Below are positions 1-7,584 of a stretch of DNA of 36,475 nt, piece after piece. Origin of the DNA: Sphingopyxis sp. LC363. GTDB taxonomy: Bacteria; Pseudomonadota; Alphaproteobacteria; Sphingomonadales; Sphingomonadaceae. The notes under the pieces were generated by a model. The model did not search any database and was not told the origin of the DNA. It saw nothing but the letters and a program-made list of their open reading frames with translations. Position 1 is the stretch's first letter, and every line of letters begins with the position of its first letter. The position numbers and the translations under genes are program-made. The stretch spans positions 1-36,475 of the forward strand of contig NZ_JNFC01000031.1 in NCBI RefSeq assembly GCF_000756385.1, read 5' to 3'.

Positions 1-423
1 GCCTTCGGTGATCGTCAGTTCGATCCATGAATCGGGCACGCTCTTGCGGTAGCGGACCGGGGGGTCGCGGTCCCACAGCTTCGGCGGGCCGATGCGGCGG
101 ACGGTCGCGGGGCGCGTCGGGCCGTCGTTCAGCGTGACGCCGCGACGCAGCGCCGCCAGCGCGGCGTCGTCGGGCTCGCCCTCGACCTGCGCGAGATAGG
201 TTTTGGGCATCTTGTGCTTCGGCGACGAAATCCGCGCCTGCAGCGCGCCGTCGTCGGTCAGGATCAGCAGGCCCTCGCTGTCCCGGTCGAGCCGCCCGGC
301 GGGATAGACGCCGGGGATGTCGATATAGTCGGACAGCGTTGCGCGCGCCTCGGGCGTCCCGCGATCAGTGAATTGCGACAGCACGCCCCAGGGCTTGTTG
401 AACAGGATCAGCCGGGCCAACAC
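1..423 (-). CDS. rluE: 23S rRNA pseudouridine synthase, RluE-like (3' end outside window)
   Basis: The visible 141 codons encode an RsuA/RluE-family pseudouridine synthase, an enzyme that isomerises a uridine in large-subunit rRNA. The protein opens with [16 protein letters not shown], the usual family start, and carries the catalytic motif [17 protein letters not shown] around residues 42-58, with the nucleophilic Asp in GRLD. The start chosen is the GTG at 423-421, because a TGA lies directly upstream in the same frame and a GGGAG ribosome-binding site sits five bases before it; the next codon, TTG, is an alternative. The gene has no N-terminal S4 domain, which fits RluE rather than RsuA, RluB or RluF. 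The C-terminal part and stop lie beyond base 1. The reaction and family are secure; the exact RluE assignment is inferred from length and missing S4 domain. Confidence 0.85.
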   Translation of the reverse strand, partial: MLARLILFNKPWGVLSQFTDRGTPEARATLSDYIDIPGVYPAGRLDRDSEGLLILTDDGALQARISSPKHKMPKTYLAQVEGEPDDAALAALRRGVTLNDGPTRPATVRRIGPPKLWDRDPPVRYRKSVPDSWIELTITEG

Positions 424-553
424 TCAGGCTCCCACGGGGTGAAGACGCGCCAACCGATGCGGAGGACAGGCGTGCATCGGACCGAAGCGGCGGACGACTC
501 CCCGCCGCTGGCGCGGCATCTTGATGCGCTCCCGGCCGCGAAGTTTCAAGCAC

Positions 554-641
554 GTCGCCCCCGCGCAGGCGGGGGCCGTCATCGGCCTTGTTCTTCGCTG
601 CTGCGTAAACCTCGAGCGGCCCCCGCCTTCGCGGGGGCGAC
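554..641. repeat. Inverted pair of 25-bp palindromic (REP-like) repeats
   Basis: Two 25-base copies (554-578 and 617-641) lie in opposite orientation 38 bases apart and differ at one position in the loop. Each copy is itself a hairpin with the perfect 8-bp stem GCCCCCGC / GCGGGGGC and a 4-base loop (GCAG or, on the opposite strand, GAAG). The arrangement is that of a REP doublet (REPIN). It lies 22 bases beyond the typA stop codon, so in the typA transcript it forms GC-rich hairpins that could protect the 3' end; no T-run follows, so it is not a classical terminator. No transposase is nearby. Confidence 0.75.
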
Positions 642-662
642 GATCGGGATTCGCCGCCGGCG

Positions 663-2495
663 TTACGCCGCTTCCTTCTTGCGCGACGCCTTCTTCCGCT
701 CGTGCGGGTCGAGGATCGCCTTGCGGATGCGGATATTCTTCGGGGTCACCTCGACCATCTCGTCGTCGTCGATATAGGCGATCGCCTGTTCGAGCGTCAT
801 GCGCTTCGGCGGGGTCAGGCGGATCGCGTCGTCCTTGCCCGTCGAACGGAAGTTCGTGAGCTGCTTCGACTTCATCGGGTTGACCTCGAGGTCGTCGGGC
901 TTGGCATTCTCGCCGATGATCATGCCCTCGTACAGCGCCTCGCCGGGCGAGACGAAGAGGATGCCGCGCTCTTCGAGCGGGCCGAGCGCGTAAGCGACGG
1001 CTTCGCCATTGCCGTTCGAGATCAGGACGCCGTTCTTGCGGCCCTCGATCACGCCCTTGTAGGGGCCATATTTCTCGAACAGGCGGTTCATGATGCCGGT
1101 GCCGCGCGTGTCCGACAGGAATTCGCCGTGATAGCCGATCAGGCCGCGCGACGGGCCGCTGAAGGTGATGCGCGTCTTGCCGCCGCCCGACGGGCGCATG
1201 TCGGTGAGGTCGGCCTTGCGGATCTGCATCTTCTCGACGACCGTGCCCGAATGTTCGTCGTCGACGTCGATGACGACGGTTTCATAGGGTTCGGTGCGCT
1301 TGCCGTCCTCATCCTCGCCATAGAGAACCTTGGGGCGGCTGATGCCGAGTTCGAAGCCTTCGCGGCGCATCGTTTCGATGAGCACGCCGAGCTGGAGCTC
1401 GCCGCGGCCCGCGACGTCGAAGCTGTCCTTGTCGGCGCTTTCGGTGATGCGGATCGCGACATTGGTTTCGGCTTCGCGCAGCAGGCGGTCGCGGATCATG
1501 CGGCTCGTGACCTTGCTGCCCTCGCGGCCCGCCATGGGCGAGTCGTTGACCGCAAAGCGCATCGACAGCGTCGGCGGGTCGATCGGCTGCGCGGCGATCG
1601 GTTCGCTGACGCTGGTGTCGGCGATCGTGTTCGCGACGGTCGCGTTGGTCAGCCCCGCGATCGCGACGATGTCGCCCGCCTTCGCTTCCTCGACCGGCAC
1701 GCGATCGAGCCCGCGGAATGCCAGCAGCTTCGATGCGCGGCCAGCCTCGATCACCTTGCCGTCCATGTCGAGCGCGTGGATCGGCTGGTTGACCTTGACC
1801 GTGCCCGACTGGACGCGGCCGGTCAGGATGCGACCGATGAAATTGTCGCGGTCGAGCAGGGTCGCGAGGAAGGTGAAGGGCGCATCGACGGGCAGGCCCG
1901 GCTCGGGCACATGGCGGACGATGGTCTCGAACAGCGGCTCGAGCGTGCCCTCGCGCGCGGCGGGGCTGTCCGAGGCGAAGCCGCCGCGGCCCGAGGCGTA
2001 GAGGATCGGGAAGTCGAGCTGTTCGTCATTGGCTTCGAGCGTCAGGAACAGTTCGAACACCTCGTCGAGCACTTCGGCGGCGCGCGCGTCGCTGCGGTCG
2101 ATCTTGTTGACGACGACGATCGGTTTCAGGCCCAGCGCGAGCGCCTTGCCGGTGACGAACTTGGTCTGCGGCATCGGGCCCTCGGCCGCGTCGACGAGCA
2201 GGATGACGCCGTCGACCATCGACAGGATACGCTCGACCTCACCGCCGAAGTCGGCGTGGCCCGGCGTGTCGACGATGTTGATGCGCGTCGCGTCGGCGCC
2301 TTCGCCCCACTCGACGCTGGTGCATTTCGCCAGAATCGTGATCCCGCGCTCTTTCTCCAAGTCATTGGAATCCATGGCCCTTTCCTCAACGCGCTGGTTA
2401 TCGCGGAAGGTACCCGACTGGCGGAAAAGCTGGTCGACGAGCGTGGTCTTGCCATGATCGACGTGGGCAATAATGGCGATATTGCGCAGAGACAT
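663..2495 (-). CDS. typA: Translational GTPase TypA/BipA
   Basis: This 610-residue protein is the ribosome-associated GTPase TypA/BipA, involved in 50S assembly and stress adaptation. Order of domains: a GTPase domain at the N-terminus with G1 AHVDHGKTTLVDQL (about residues 10-23), switch I RGITI, G3 DTPGHADFGGEV and G4 NKID, then the beta-barrel domain II, two EF-G-like domains (GRGELQLGVLIETMRREG is the family hallmark in the third domain) and the TypA-specific C-terminal domain with the conserved EIT/VEVTPKNIRIRK-type end. Length matches the family (about 600-610). The ATG at 2495 is the only sensible start because MSLRNIAIIAHVDHGK is the canonical N-terminus; the Shine-Dalgarno is weak. 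The C-terminus ends in a Lys-rich tail. An REP doublet follows the stop. Identification is secure. Confidence 0.97.
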   Translation of the reverse strand: MSLRNIAIIAHVDHGKTTLVDQLFRQSGTFRDNQRVEERAMDSNDLEKERGITILAKCTSVEWGEGADATRINIVDTPGHADFGGEVERILSMVDGVILLVDAAEGPMPQTKFVTGKALALGLKPIVVVNKIDRSDARAAEVLDEVFELFLTLEANDEQLDFPILYASGRGGFASDSPAAREGTLEPLFETIVRHVPEPGLPVDAPFTFLATLLDRDNFIGRILTGRVQSGTVKVNQPIHALDMDGKVIEAGRASKLLAFRGLDRVPVEEAKAGDIVAIAGLTNATVANTIADTSVSEPIAAQPIDPPTLSMRFAVNDSPMAGREGSKVTSRMIRDRLLREAETNVAIRITESADKDSFDVAGRGELQLGVLIETMRREGFELGISRPKVLYGEDEDGKRTEPYETVVIDVDDEHSGTVVEKMQIRKADLTDMRPSGGGKTRITFSGPSRGLIGYHGEFLSDTRGTGIMNRLFEKYGPYKGVIEGRKNGVLISNGNGEAVAYALGPLEERGILFVSPGEALYEGMIIGENAKPDDLEVNPMKSKQLTNFRSTGKDDAIRLTPPKRMTLEQAIAYIDDDEMVEVTPKNIRIRKAILDPHERKKASRKKEAA

Positions 2496-2603
2496 GCGGA
2501 TTTGAGCCTTGATGGAAGGGGGCAGCGCCCGGAGCGCCGCGAAACGCCGCGCCCCTAACAGAAGTGGTGCTGCGGCGCAACATGATTGCCGACGGCGCCC
2601 GAA

Positions 2604-3509
2604 CTAGCGAAGCGCGCGGTCGAGACGCTTTCTGTCGTAAAGCGATCGCGCTTCGGCGCCGCGGAGGCGCCGCGCCAGCCCGGCGTCGAAATCGCGCTTC
2701 CACCGTTCGAGGGCCAGCCGAAGGTCGCGGGCGTCGGGGATCTCGCCGATCGCCTGCAATTGACGCGACGCCGCGAGCAAAGCGGTGCGGTCGCGGGCGA
2801 AACCCGGCCCCGCGTAACGCTCGGCGACGAGCCCCAGCTGATGCCGCATCGAGGCGATTGCCAGTTGCATCCCGTGCCGGTCGCCGTGATCGATCATCAG
2901 TAGCGCAACCGCGGCGCCGTCGGCAATCGCCGCCAGCTGATCGTCCAGCCGCCGCGCGACCCGCGGCTCGCCCCGGCAAGGCCGGATCGCGCGGACATAG
3001 GCGGCGAGCGCATCGAGCATCGCGGGCGTCGGTTCCTGCCCGCCGAATTCCTCGACGATCAGGTTGCGGATGAAGGTTTCGAGCGCGCGCGTGCCGGGAT
3101 CGCGCGAGACCTTCCCCGCCTTCGCCAGATCGGGAATCGCGACCGGATCGAAGCGGCCGTTGCCGCGCGCCGCGCTGAAGAAGCTGTTCGTCACATCGGC
3201 GGTCCCCGGCCCCGCCGAGACGCCCGCGAGCAGGAAATGCGGATTGTCGCGCCCGTTGATATGGCAGCTCGCGCAGCTGAGCCCCGCCTTCGCCGCCTGC
3301 CCGCCGAGCAAGGTCGGCGTCGCGAACAGCGCCCGGCCGCCGCGGATCATATCCCCGTCGCCCGCCATGCAGGTCGCGGGCTGTTCCGACAGCAGGGCAA
3401 GCTCGGCCCCCGGTGCGGTCCAGCGCAACTGCTCGAAGGCCGGCGGCGCGGTGCCCGGCGCCGCGGCAGCGCCGAGGAGCAGCGCGGCGAGCGCGATCAG
3501 CTTGCGGAT
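2604..3509 (-). CDS. Exported monohaem cytochrome c-type protein, start codon unclear
   Basis: The protein begins with a signal peptide (RKLIALAALLLGAAAAPG) and carries one haem c site, SCASCH, in a setting (GRALFATP...GLSCASCHINGRDNPHF) like the haem domains of cytochrome c peroxidase/MauG relatives. Only one CXXCH is present, so it is not a di-haem peroxidase. It is expected to be periplasmic. It lies downstream of and overlaps the TPR protein gene (stop at 3499-3497), so the two are probably one operon. No ATG, GTG or TTG precedes the signal peptide in this frame. The coordinates use the ATC at 3509-3507, one substitution from ATG and preceded by GGGG; CTG at 3533 or CTG at 3500, which overlaps the upstream TGA, are alternatives. 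The electron-transfer partner is unknown. The haem site is certain, the start is not. Confidence 0.7.
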   Translation of the reverse strand: MRKLIALAALLLGAAAAPGTAPPAFEQLRWTAPGAELALLSEQPATCMAGDGDMIRGGRALFATPTLLGGQAAKAGLSCASCHINGRDNPHFLLAGVSAGPGTADVTNSFFSAARGNGRFDPVAIPDLAKAGKVSRDPGTRALETFIRNLIVEEFGGQEPTPAMLDALAAYVRAIRPCRGEPRVARRLDDQLAAIADGAAVALLMIDHGDRHGMQLAIASMRHQLGLVAERYAGPGFARDRTALLAASRQLQAIGEIPDARDLRLALERWKRDFDAGLARRLRGAEARSLYDRKRLDRALR

Positions 3510-4417
3510 GCGCGCCCCGCGGCGATCCAGCGCCGAAGCTCGTCGACCTCGTGGCAGCCGAAGCCGCAGATCGCCTCGAGCTTCGCAAGATGCGCCTTCG
3601 CCCCTGCGACGTCGCCGCGTTCGAGCTTCAGCTCGCCATAATATTCGAGCGCGCCGCGATGCGCCGGCGCGATGGCGAGCGCCTCGCGATAATAGCTTTC
3701 GGCGGCGGCGTAATTTTTGAGCTTGCGGTTCGCGAAGCCGAGATAGGTGAGCACATCGGGATGCGGCCCCGCCGCCCACAACGCCTGGTCGAGCTTGGCG
3801 ATCGCCGCTTCGTAGCGATGCTCGTTGATCAGCCCGACCGCGGCGACATAAGTCGCGTCGAGCGTTTCGGCCGACGCCAGCCGCACCTCGGGCTCGACCG
3901 CGCTCTGCGCCTGCGGCCCCGATGCGATCGCCGCTTCGAGCTTGGCGATCGCATCGGTCAGCTTCGCCGAATCGGCACACGCCCCCGCGCAGGCTTCCTG
4001 CATCGCCTTCAGCGCGCCCAATTGCGCGTCGGCCTTGTCGGCCTTGCCGAGCTTCGCGTGCGCGATGCCGAGGTCGCGCCGCGCGTCGACCATCTTTTCG
4101 TCATAGCGCACCGCGGCTTCGAGCGGTTTCACCGCGCGCGAAAACTCGCCCTCAGCCATATAGCTCGCGCCGAGCAGATAATTGGCCTGCGGATTCTTCG
4201 GGACCGCCGATACGACCTTTTTGAACGCTTTCGCCGCTTCCGCATATTTGCCCGAGGCAAAGGCATCGGCGCCCTTCTTGTAGTCGACCGTGGGGTCGTA
4301 ACTGCTCTGGCTGGGCGGCGCGCTGCTCCCGCTCCCGCCGCTTCCCGCGGCGAAGGCGATCGGCGCAGCGAAGACCGCACAGGCGGCGAGCATGGCTAGT
4401 GAAGACCGGTATCGCAT
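3497..4417 (-). CDS. Exported TPR-repeat protein
   Basis: A 306-residue protein with a signal peptide (MRYRSSLAMLAACAVFAAPIAFAAG) followed by a Gly/Ser-rich linker and tandem tetratricopeptide repeats: one near residues 50-110 (AEAAKAFKKVVSAVPKNPQANYLLGASYM) and the next PLEAAVRYDEKMVDARRDLGIAHAKLG, with two more in the C-terminal half (AIAKLDQALWAAGPHPDVLTYLG; AESYYREALAIAPAHRGALEYYG). TPRs bind partner proteins; here the likely place is the periplasm. The ATG at 4417 is preferred over an ATG 30 bases upstream because it directly begins the signal peptide and has a GGGAGAG ribosome-binding site. A pair of cysteines (CAGAC) around residue 155 and two more (CGFGC) near the C-terminus are not haem motifs since no His follows CGFGC directly in the CXXCH register; in fact CGFGCH is present and would satisfy CXXCH, so a haem or disulfide there is possible. 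The cytochrome gene follows with overlap. Confidence 0.8.
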   Translation of the reverse strand: MRYRSSLAMLAACAVFAAPIAFAAGSGGSGSSAPPSQSSYDPTVDYKKGADAFASGKYAEAAKAFKKVVSAVPKNPQANYLLGASYMAEGEFSRAVKPLEAAVRYDEKMVDARRDLGIAHAKLGKADKADAQLGALKAMQEACAGACADSAKLTDAIAKLEAAIASGPQAQSAVEPEVRLASAETLDATYVAAVGLINEHRYEAAIAKLDQALWAAGPHPDVLTYLGFANRKLKNYAAAESYYREALAIAPAHRGALEYYGELKLERGDVAGAKAHLAKLEAICGFGCHEVDELRRWIAAGRASAS

Positions 4418-4481
4418 CGCGAGTCTCTCCCTCGGTCGTTGTGGCACAAGCTTACCACAGCCGGGGGCCGCGCGGAACGGC

Positions 4482-5132
4482 TCAGATCATCGCGATCAGC
4501 CGCTCGACCTCGTCCGCCGCGGAGCACGCCGCGCGGACGAGATTGGCATGAAAATCGCCCGCGCTGTCGTCGTTCGCGTCATCGGTCACCGCTTTGATCG
4601 CGGCCCACGGAAGCCCGAGCTTTGCCGCAACCTGCGCGACCGCGCCGACCTCCATATCGACGAGCGTCGCGCCGAGCGCCGCCAAATCGGCCGCGGCTTG
4701 GGGGCAGGCGACGAAGCTGTCGCCGCTCGCGATCCGCGCATGCGGCAGGCCGAGTCCCGGATCGGCCATCGCCGAGAAATGCGCTTCCCCCGCTTCGCCG
4801 ATCGGCCATTCGCCGGCGCGGTACCGGCGAAAAAGGCCGGGCTGATTGGCGCCATAATCATGCTGCAGCGCCTCGGCGATCCAGTAAGCGCCGGGCGCGG
4901 CGCCGAGCGAGCCGCAGGTGCCGGTCATCAGCAGCATATCGGCATCGCCCGCGAGCGCCCCGGCACAAAGCGCAGCATTGACCTTGCCGAGACCACAGGT
5001 CGCGATAGTAAGATCGTGACCGCCCACGCCGATGCGCCGCTCGGCGAACGGTCCCGCCGCGCGCGCACCGGTGCCGGGAAAGAGCGCGTCGGCCTCTTCG
5101 GGCAAAGCGGCGAGGGTAAGGATATGGGCCAT
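4482..5132 (-). CDS. 5'-methylthioadenosine/S-adenosylhomocysteine nucleosidase-like
   Basis: A 216-residue cytosolic phosphorylase-superfamily enzyme that most resembles MTA/SAH nucleosidase (MtnN/Pfs), which removes adenine from the by-products of polyamine and methylation metabolism. The catalytic residues of the E. coli enzyme have clear counterparts: Glu12 in AALPEEADAL, Glu in VDMEVGAVAQVA, and the catalytic Asp in AIKAVTDDAND. The GTCGSL and SGDSFV segments are the ribose/purine-binding strands. It is a little shorter than E. coli MtnN (232 residues) and could instead be a related purine nucleosidase, so no symbol is given. The ATG at 5132 gives the correct N-terminus; a CGGCT-AAAC-AGCCG hairpin lies immediately upstream of it in the mRNA and could mask the start. 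The promoter side is occupied by the repeat element at 5165-5299. Confidence 0.8.
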   Translation of the reverse strand: MAHILTLAALPEEADALFPGTGARAAGPFAERRIGVGGHDLTIATCGLGKVNAALCAGALAGDADMLLMTGTCGSLGAAPGAYWIAEALQHDYGANQPGLFRRYRAGEWPIGEAGEAHFSAMADPGLGLPHARIASGDSFVACPQAAADLAALGATLVDMEVGAVAQVAAKLGLPWAAIKAVTDDANDDSAGDFHANLVRAACSAADEVERLIAMI

Positions 5133-5164
5133 GCGGCTGTTTAGCCGAGTTCGCGCCACATCCA

Positions 5165-5299
5165 ATCCTCCCTGTGGCGAAGCCATGGGGAGGTGGCAGC
5201 GCGAAGCGCTGACGGAGGGGCTTGGGGCGCGACGTCGCGGCCCCTCCACCACTCGCTTCGCGAGCGGTCCCCTCCCCACCGCTTCGCGGCAGGGAGGAT
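5165..5299. repeat. Inverted-arm repeat with four GCGAAGC mini-hairpins
   Basis: Two arms of the same element (5165-5220 and, inverted, 5241-5299) surround a 20-base centre. Each arm has two hairpins separated by GGGGAGG-type blocks. The left arm holds TGGC-GAA-GCCA (5175-5185) and CAGCGC-GAA-GCGCTG (5197-5211); the right arm, read on the minus strand, holds CTCGC-GAA-GCGAG (5252-5264) and CCGC-GAA-GCGG (5279-5289). The loop and closing pairs (GCGAAGC) are constant while the outer stem pairs differ in a compensated way. The element lies between two divergent genes, so it sits in both 5' regions. It resembles a REPIN or other small non-autonomous repeat; no mobilising gene is visible. Confidence 0.85.
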
Positions 5300-5344
5300 C
5301 GTTCGCCTTGCCAACGTTGCGCAAGACCGCCATCGCTCATCCCA

Positions 5345-6295
5345 ATGCTGTCCCGCATCTTCCCCGACCGTTTCGTCCCCGTGCTGCTCGCGACGATTCT
5401 GCTCGCCAGCCTGCTTCCGGTGCGCGGCGCCGCGGTGCCGATTGCGGGAGGGCTGTCGACCGCGGCGATCGTCTTTCTCTTCTTCCTCAACGGCGTGCGT
5501 CTGCCGCGCGAGGAAGTGATCCACGGCATCCGCAACTGGAAATTGCAGGGAGGCGCGCTCGCCTTCTGCTTCGGCGGCATGGCGCTGCTCGGCCTAGCAG
5601 CGCAGGCGGCGACCGCCTCCGTCCTGCCCGCAACGCTCGCGCTCGGTTTCCTTTTCCTCGGCATCCTGCCCTCGACCGTCCAGTCTGCCACCGCGGCGTC
5701 GAGCCTGGCCGGCGGCAATGTCGCCGCGAGCGTGGTTGCCGCGGCGCTGCTCAACCTCAGCGGCGTCGCGCTTTCACCCCTTCTTTTCGCGCTGCTCGCG
5801 GGAAGCGCGGGCGAAATACATGGGCAAGCGGTGCTCCGCATCGTCTCGATCCTGCTCCTGCCCTTCGTCGCCGGGCAGCTCGTCCAGCGCTGGCTGCGCC
5901 CGTGGGTACTTGCGCACCGCGGCCTCGCGACCTTCATGGACCGCGCCGCGATCGCGATCGCCGTCTATGTCGCCTTTTCCGCGGCGGTGGTTGCCGGCAT
6001 CTGGGGCCTGCTCGACGCGCGCGAGATCGCGATCGTGCTCGCCGCCGTGGCTGCGCTGCTCGCGCTGTCCTTCGGTGGCGCCTGGGCGCTCGGCGGGCTG
6101 CTGAAGCTCGCGCACCCGGACCGCATCACGCTGCTCTTTTCAGGGGCTCAGAAAAGCATCGCGGTCGGCGCGCCGCTCGCGGCGACGCTGTTCCCGCCGG
6201 CCATCGCCGGCATGGTGCTCGTCCCGATCCTCGTCTATCATATGGCGCAGCTGATCCTGTCCGCGTGGATCGCCCCAGTTCTGAAGGCGGAATAG
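5345..6295 (+). CDS. Bile acid:sodium symporter family protein (SBF-like, YfeH type)
   Basis: A 316-residue integral membrane protein with about ten hydrophobic segments spread evenly over its length. The conserved motifs of the SBF-like branch are visible: IFLFFLNGVRLP-type segment (residues 40-57), GFLFLGILPSTVQSATA (about 103-119) which forms the substrate/Na+ site, NLSGVALSPLL, and SGAQKSIAVGAPLA (about 260-273). The second and fourth motifs are the crossover helices of the BART superfamily. The substrate is not determinable; bile acid in the family name is historical, and bacterial members move diverse organic anions. The ATG at 5345 lies 45 bases after the repeat element. The downstream telA-like gene is 69 bases away and may have its own promoter. 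Confidence 0.88.
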   Translation: MLSRIFPDRFVPVLLATILLASLLPVRGAAVPIAGGLSTAAIVFLFFLNGVRLPREEVIHGIRNWKLQGGALAFCFGGMALLGLAAQAATASVLPATLALGFLFLGILPSTVQSATAASSLAGGNVAASVVAAALLNLSGVALSPLLFALLAGSAGEIHGQAVLRIVSILLLPFVAGQLVQRWLRPWVLAHRGLATFMDRAAIAIAVYVAFSAAVVAGIWGLLDAREIAIVLAAVAALLALSFGGAWALGGLLKLAHPDRITLLFSGAQKSIAVGAPLAATLFPPAIAGMVLVPILVYHMAQLILSAWIAPVLKAE

Positions 6296-6364
6296 GTGTA
6301 GTGCTTGAATAATACAGGACCGCGTGCCATATAGGCGGACGGTAAGGGGCTGGAAGGAAGACGA

Positions 6365-7576
6365 ATGAGCGAAGTGACCGCGACGGCGACCGCAACCGAC
6401 GAGCTGAAGCTGACCCCGCCCGACCCCGTACCGTCGGTTTCGCCCGAAAAGGCCGCGGGCCTCGTCCCCCTGTCGACCGAACAGAAATCGAAGCTCGGCG
6501 AGCGCGTCGACGGGTTCATCGACGACCTCGTCGCGCAGGACGTCAATTCGCCCGCCTTCGGGCAAAAGGTCGACCAGATCACCAATATGGGCCGCAAGGA
6601 GATGCTGGAGGCGGCGAGCCATTCGAACCGCTTCCTCGATCGCCCGATCCGCGCGATGGACCGCGACACCGACATCGGCCAGAACCTCATCGAACTGCGC
6701 ACCACTGTCGAGCGGCTCGACCCGTCGGCGAACGGCAAGCTGATCTCGAAGCGCGGTTTTCTCGACAAGATTTTCGGCGGCAAGATCAACAATTATTTCG
6801 CGCAATATCGGAGCGCGCAGACGCATATCGGCGGCATCCTGACCGCGCTCGCCAACGGCAAGGACGAGCTCTTGATGGATAATGCGGCGATCGACGTCGA
6901 ACGCCGCAAGATGTGGGAATCGATGGGCAAGCTCGAGCAGATGGTCCACATCGCCCAGACGCTCGACGAGAAACTCGAAGCGAAAGCCAACGAACTCGAC
7001 GGCGTCGATCCGGCAAAGGCGAAAATCCTTCGCGAGAACGCACTTTTCTACGCGCGCCAGCGGACGCAGGACCTGCTCACCCAGATGGCGGTGACGGTGC
7101 AGGGCTATCTCGCGCTCGACCTCGTCAAAAAGAACAATGTCGAGCTGGTGAAGGGCGTCGACCGCGCGAGCACGACCACCGTCGGCGCGCTCAAGACCGC
7201 GATCACCGTCGCACAGGCGATGACGAACCAGAAGCTGGTGCTCGAACAGATCACCGCGCTCAACACCACCACGGCGAACATCATCGACGGCACGTCGAAG
7301 ATGCTGAAGGACAATACCGCACGTATCCACGAGCAGGCGGCGTCGAGTACGATCCCGATGGAAACGCTCCAGCGCGCGTTCCAGAATATCTACGACACGA
7401 TGGACGCGATCGACACCTTCAAGCTGAAGGCGCTCGACAGCATGAAGACGACGGTGGGCACGCTCGAAAGCGAGGTCGCGAAGTCGAAGGGCTATATCGC
7501 GCGCGCCGAGGGGGCGAGCCAGGCGCAGGCCAGCGTCGGCGGCGCCGATAGCCCGCTCGCCGCGCTCGAAGGCTAA
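6365..7576 (+). CDS. TelA/KlaA toxic anion resistance family protein
   Basis: A 403-residue, mostly helical cytosolic protein of the TelA family (PF05816), named after plasmid tellurite resistance determinants but of unsettled biochemical role. The family core runs from about residue 75 (NRFLDRPIRAMD, KIFGGKINNYFAQYRSAQTHIGGILTAL) through the long coiled-coil centre (RKMWESMGKLEQMVHIAQ; ARQRTQDLLTQMAVTVQGYLALDLVKKNNVELVKG) to the C-terminal TLQRAFQNIYDTMDAIDTFK. The N-terminal 70 residues are low-complexity Thr/Pro-rich. The ATG at 6365 has a GGAAGG ribosome-binding site. The next gene starts 8 bases after the stop, so the two form an operon that matches the TelA-XpaC pairing known from Bacillus yaaN-xpaC. 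Family assignment is secure; tellurite resistance should not be assumed. Confidence 0.92.
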   Translation: MSEVTATATATDELKLTPPDPVPSVSPEKAAGLVPLSTEQKSKLGERVDGFIDDLVAQDVNSPAFGQKVDQITNMGRKEMLEAASHSNRFLDRPIRAMDRDTDIGQNLIELRTTVERLDPSANGKLISKRGFLDKIFGGKINNYFAQYRSAQTHIGGILTALANGKDELLMDNAAIDVERRKMWESMGKLEQMVHIAQTLDEKLEAKANELDGVDPAKAKILRENALFYARQRTQDLLTQMAVTVQGYLALDLVKKNNVELVKGVDRASTTTVGALKTAITVAQAMTNQKLVLEQITALNTTTANIIDGTSKMLKDNTARIHEQAASSTIPMETLQRAFQNIYDTMDAIDTFKLKALDSMKTTVGTLESEVAKSKGYIARAEGASQAQASVGGADSPLAALEG

Positions 7577-7584
7577 GGCGCACG

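Noticed and set aside
454..480. A 7-bp inverted repeat (CCGATGC/GCATCGG) with a 13-base loop.
   Set aside because: The stem is short and the loop long, so it is likely chance in this GC content.
702..2558. A 618-residue open frame on the plus strand opposite typA.
   Set aside because: It mirrors the typA codon pattern and shows no domain; typA is unmistakable.
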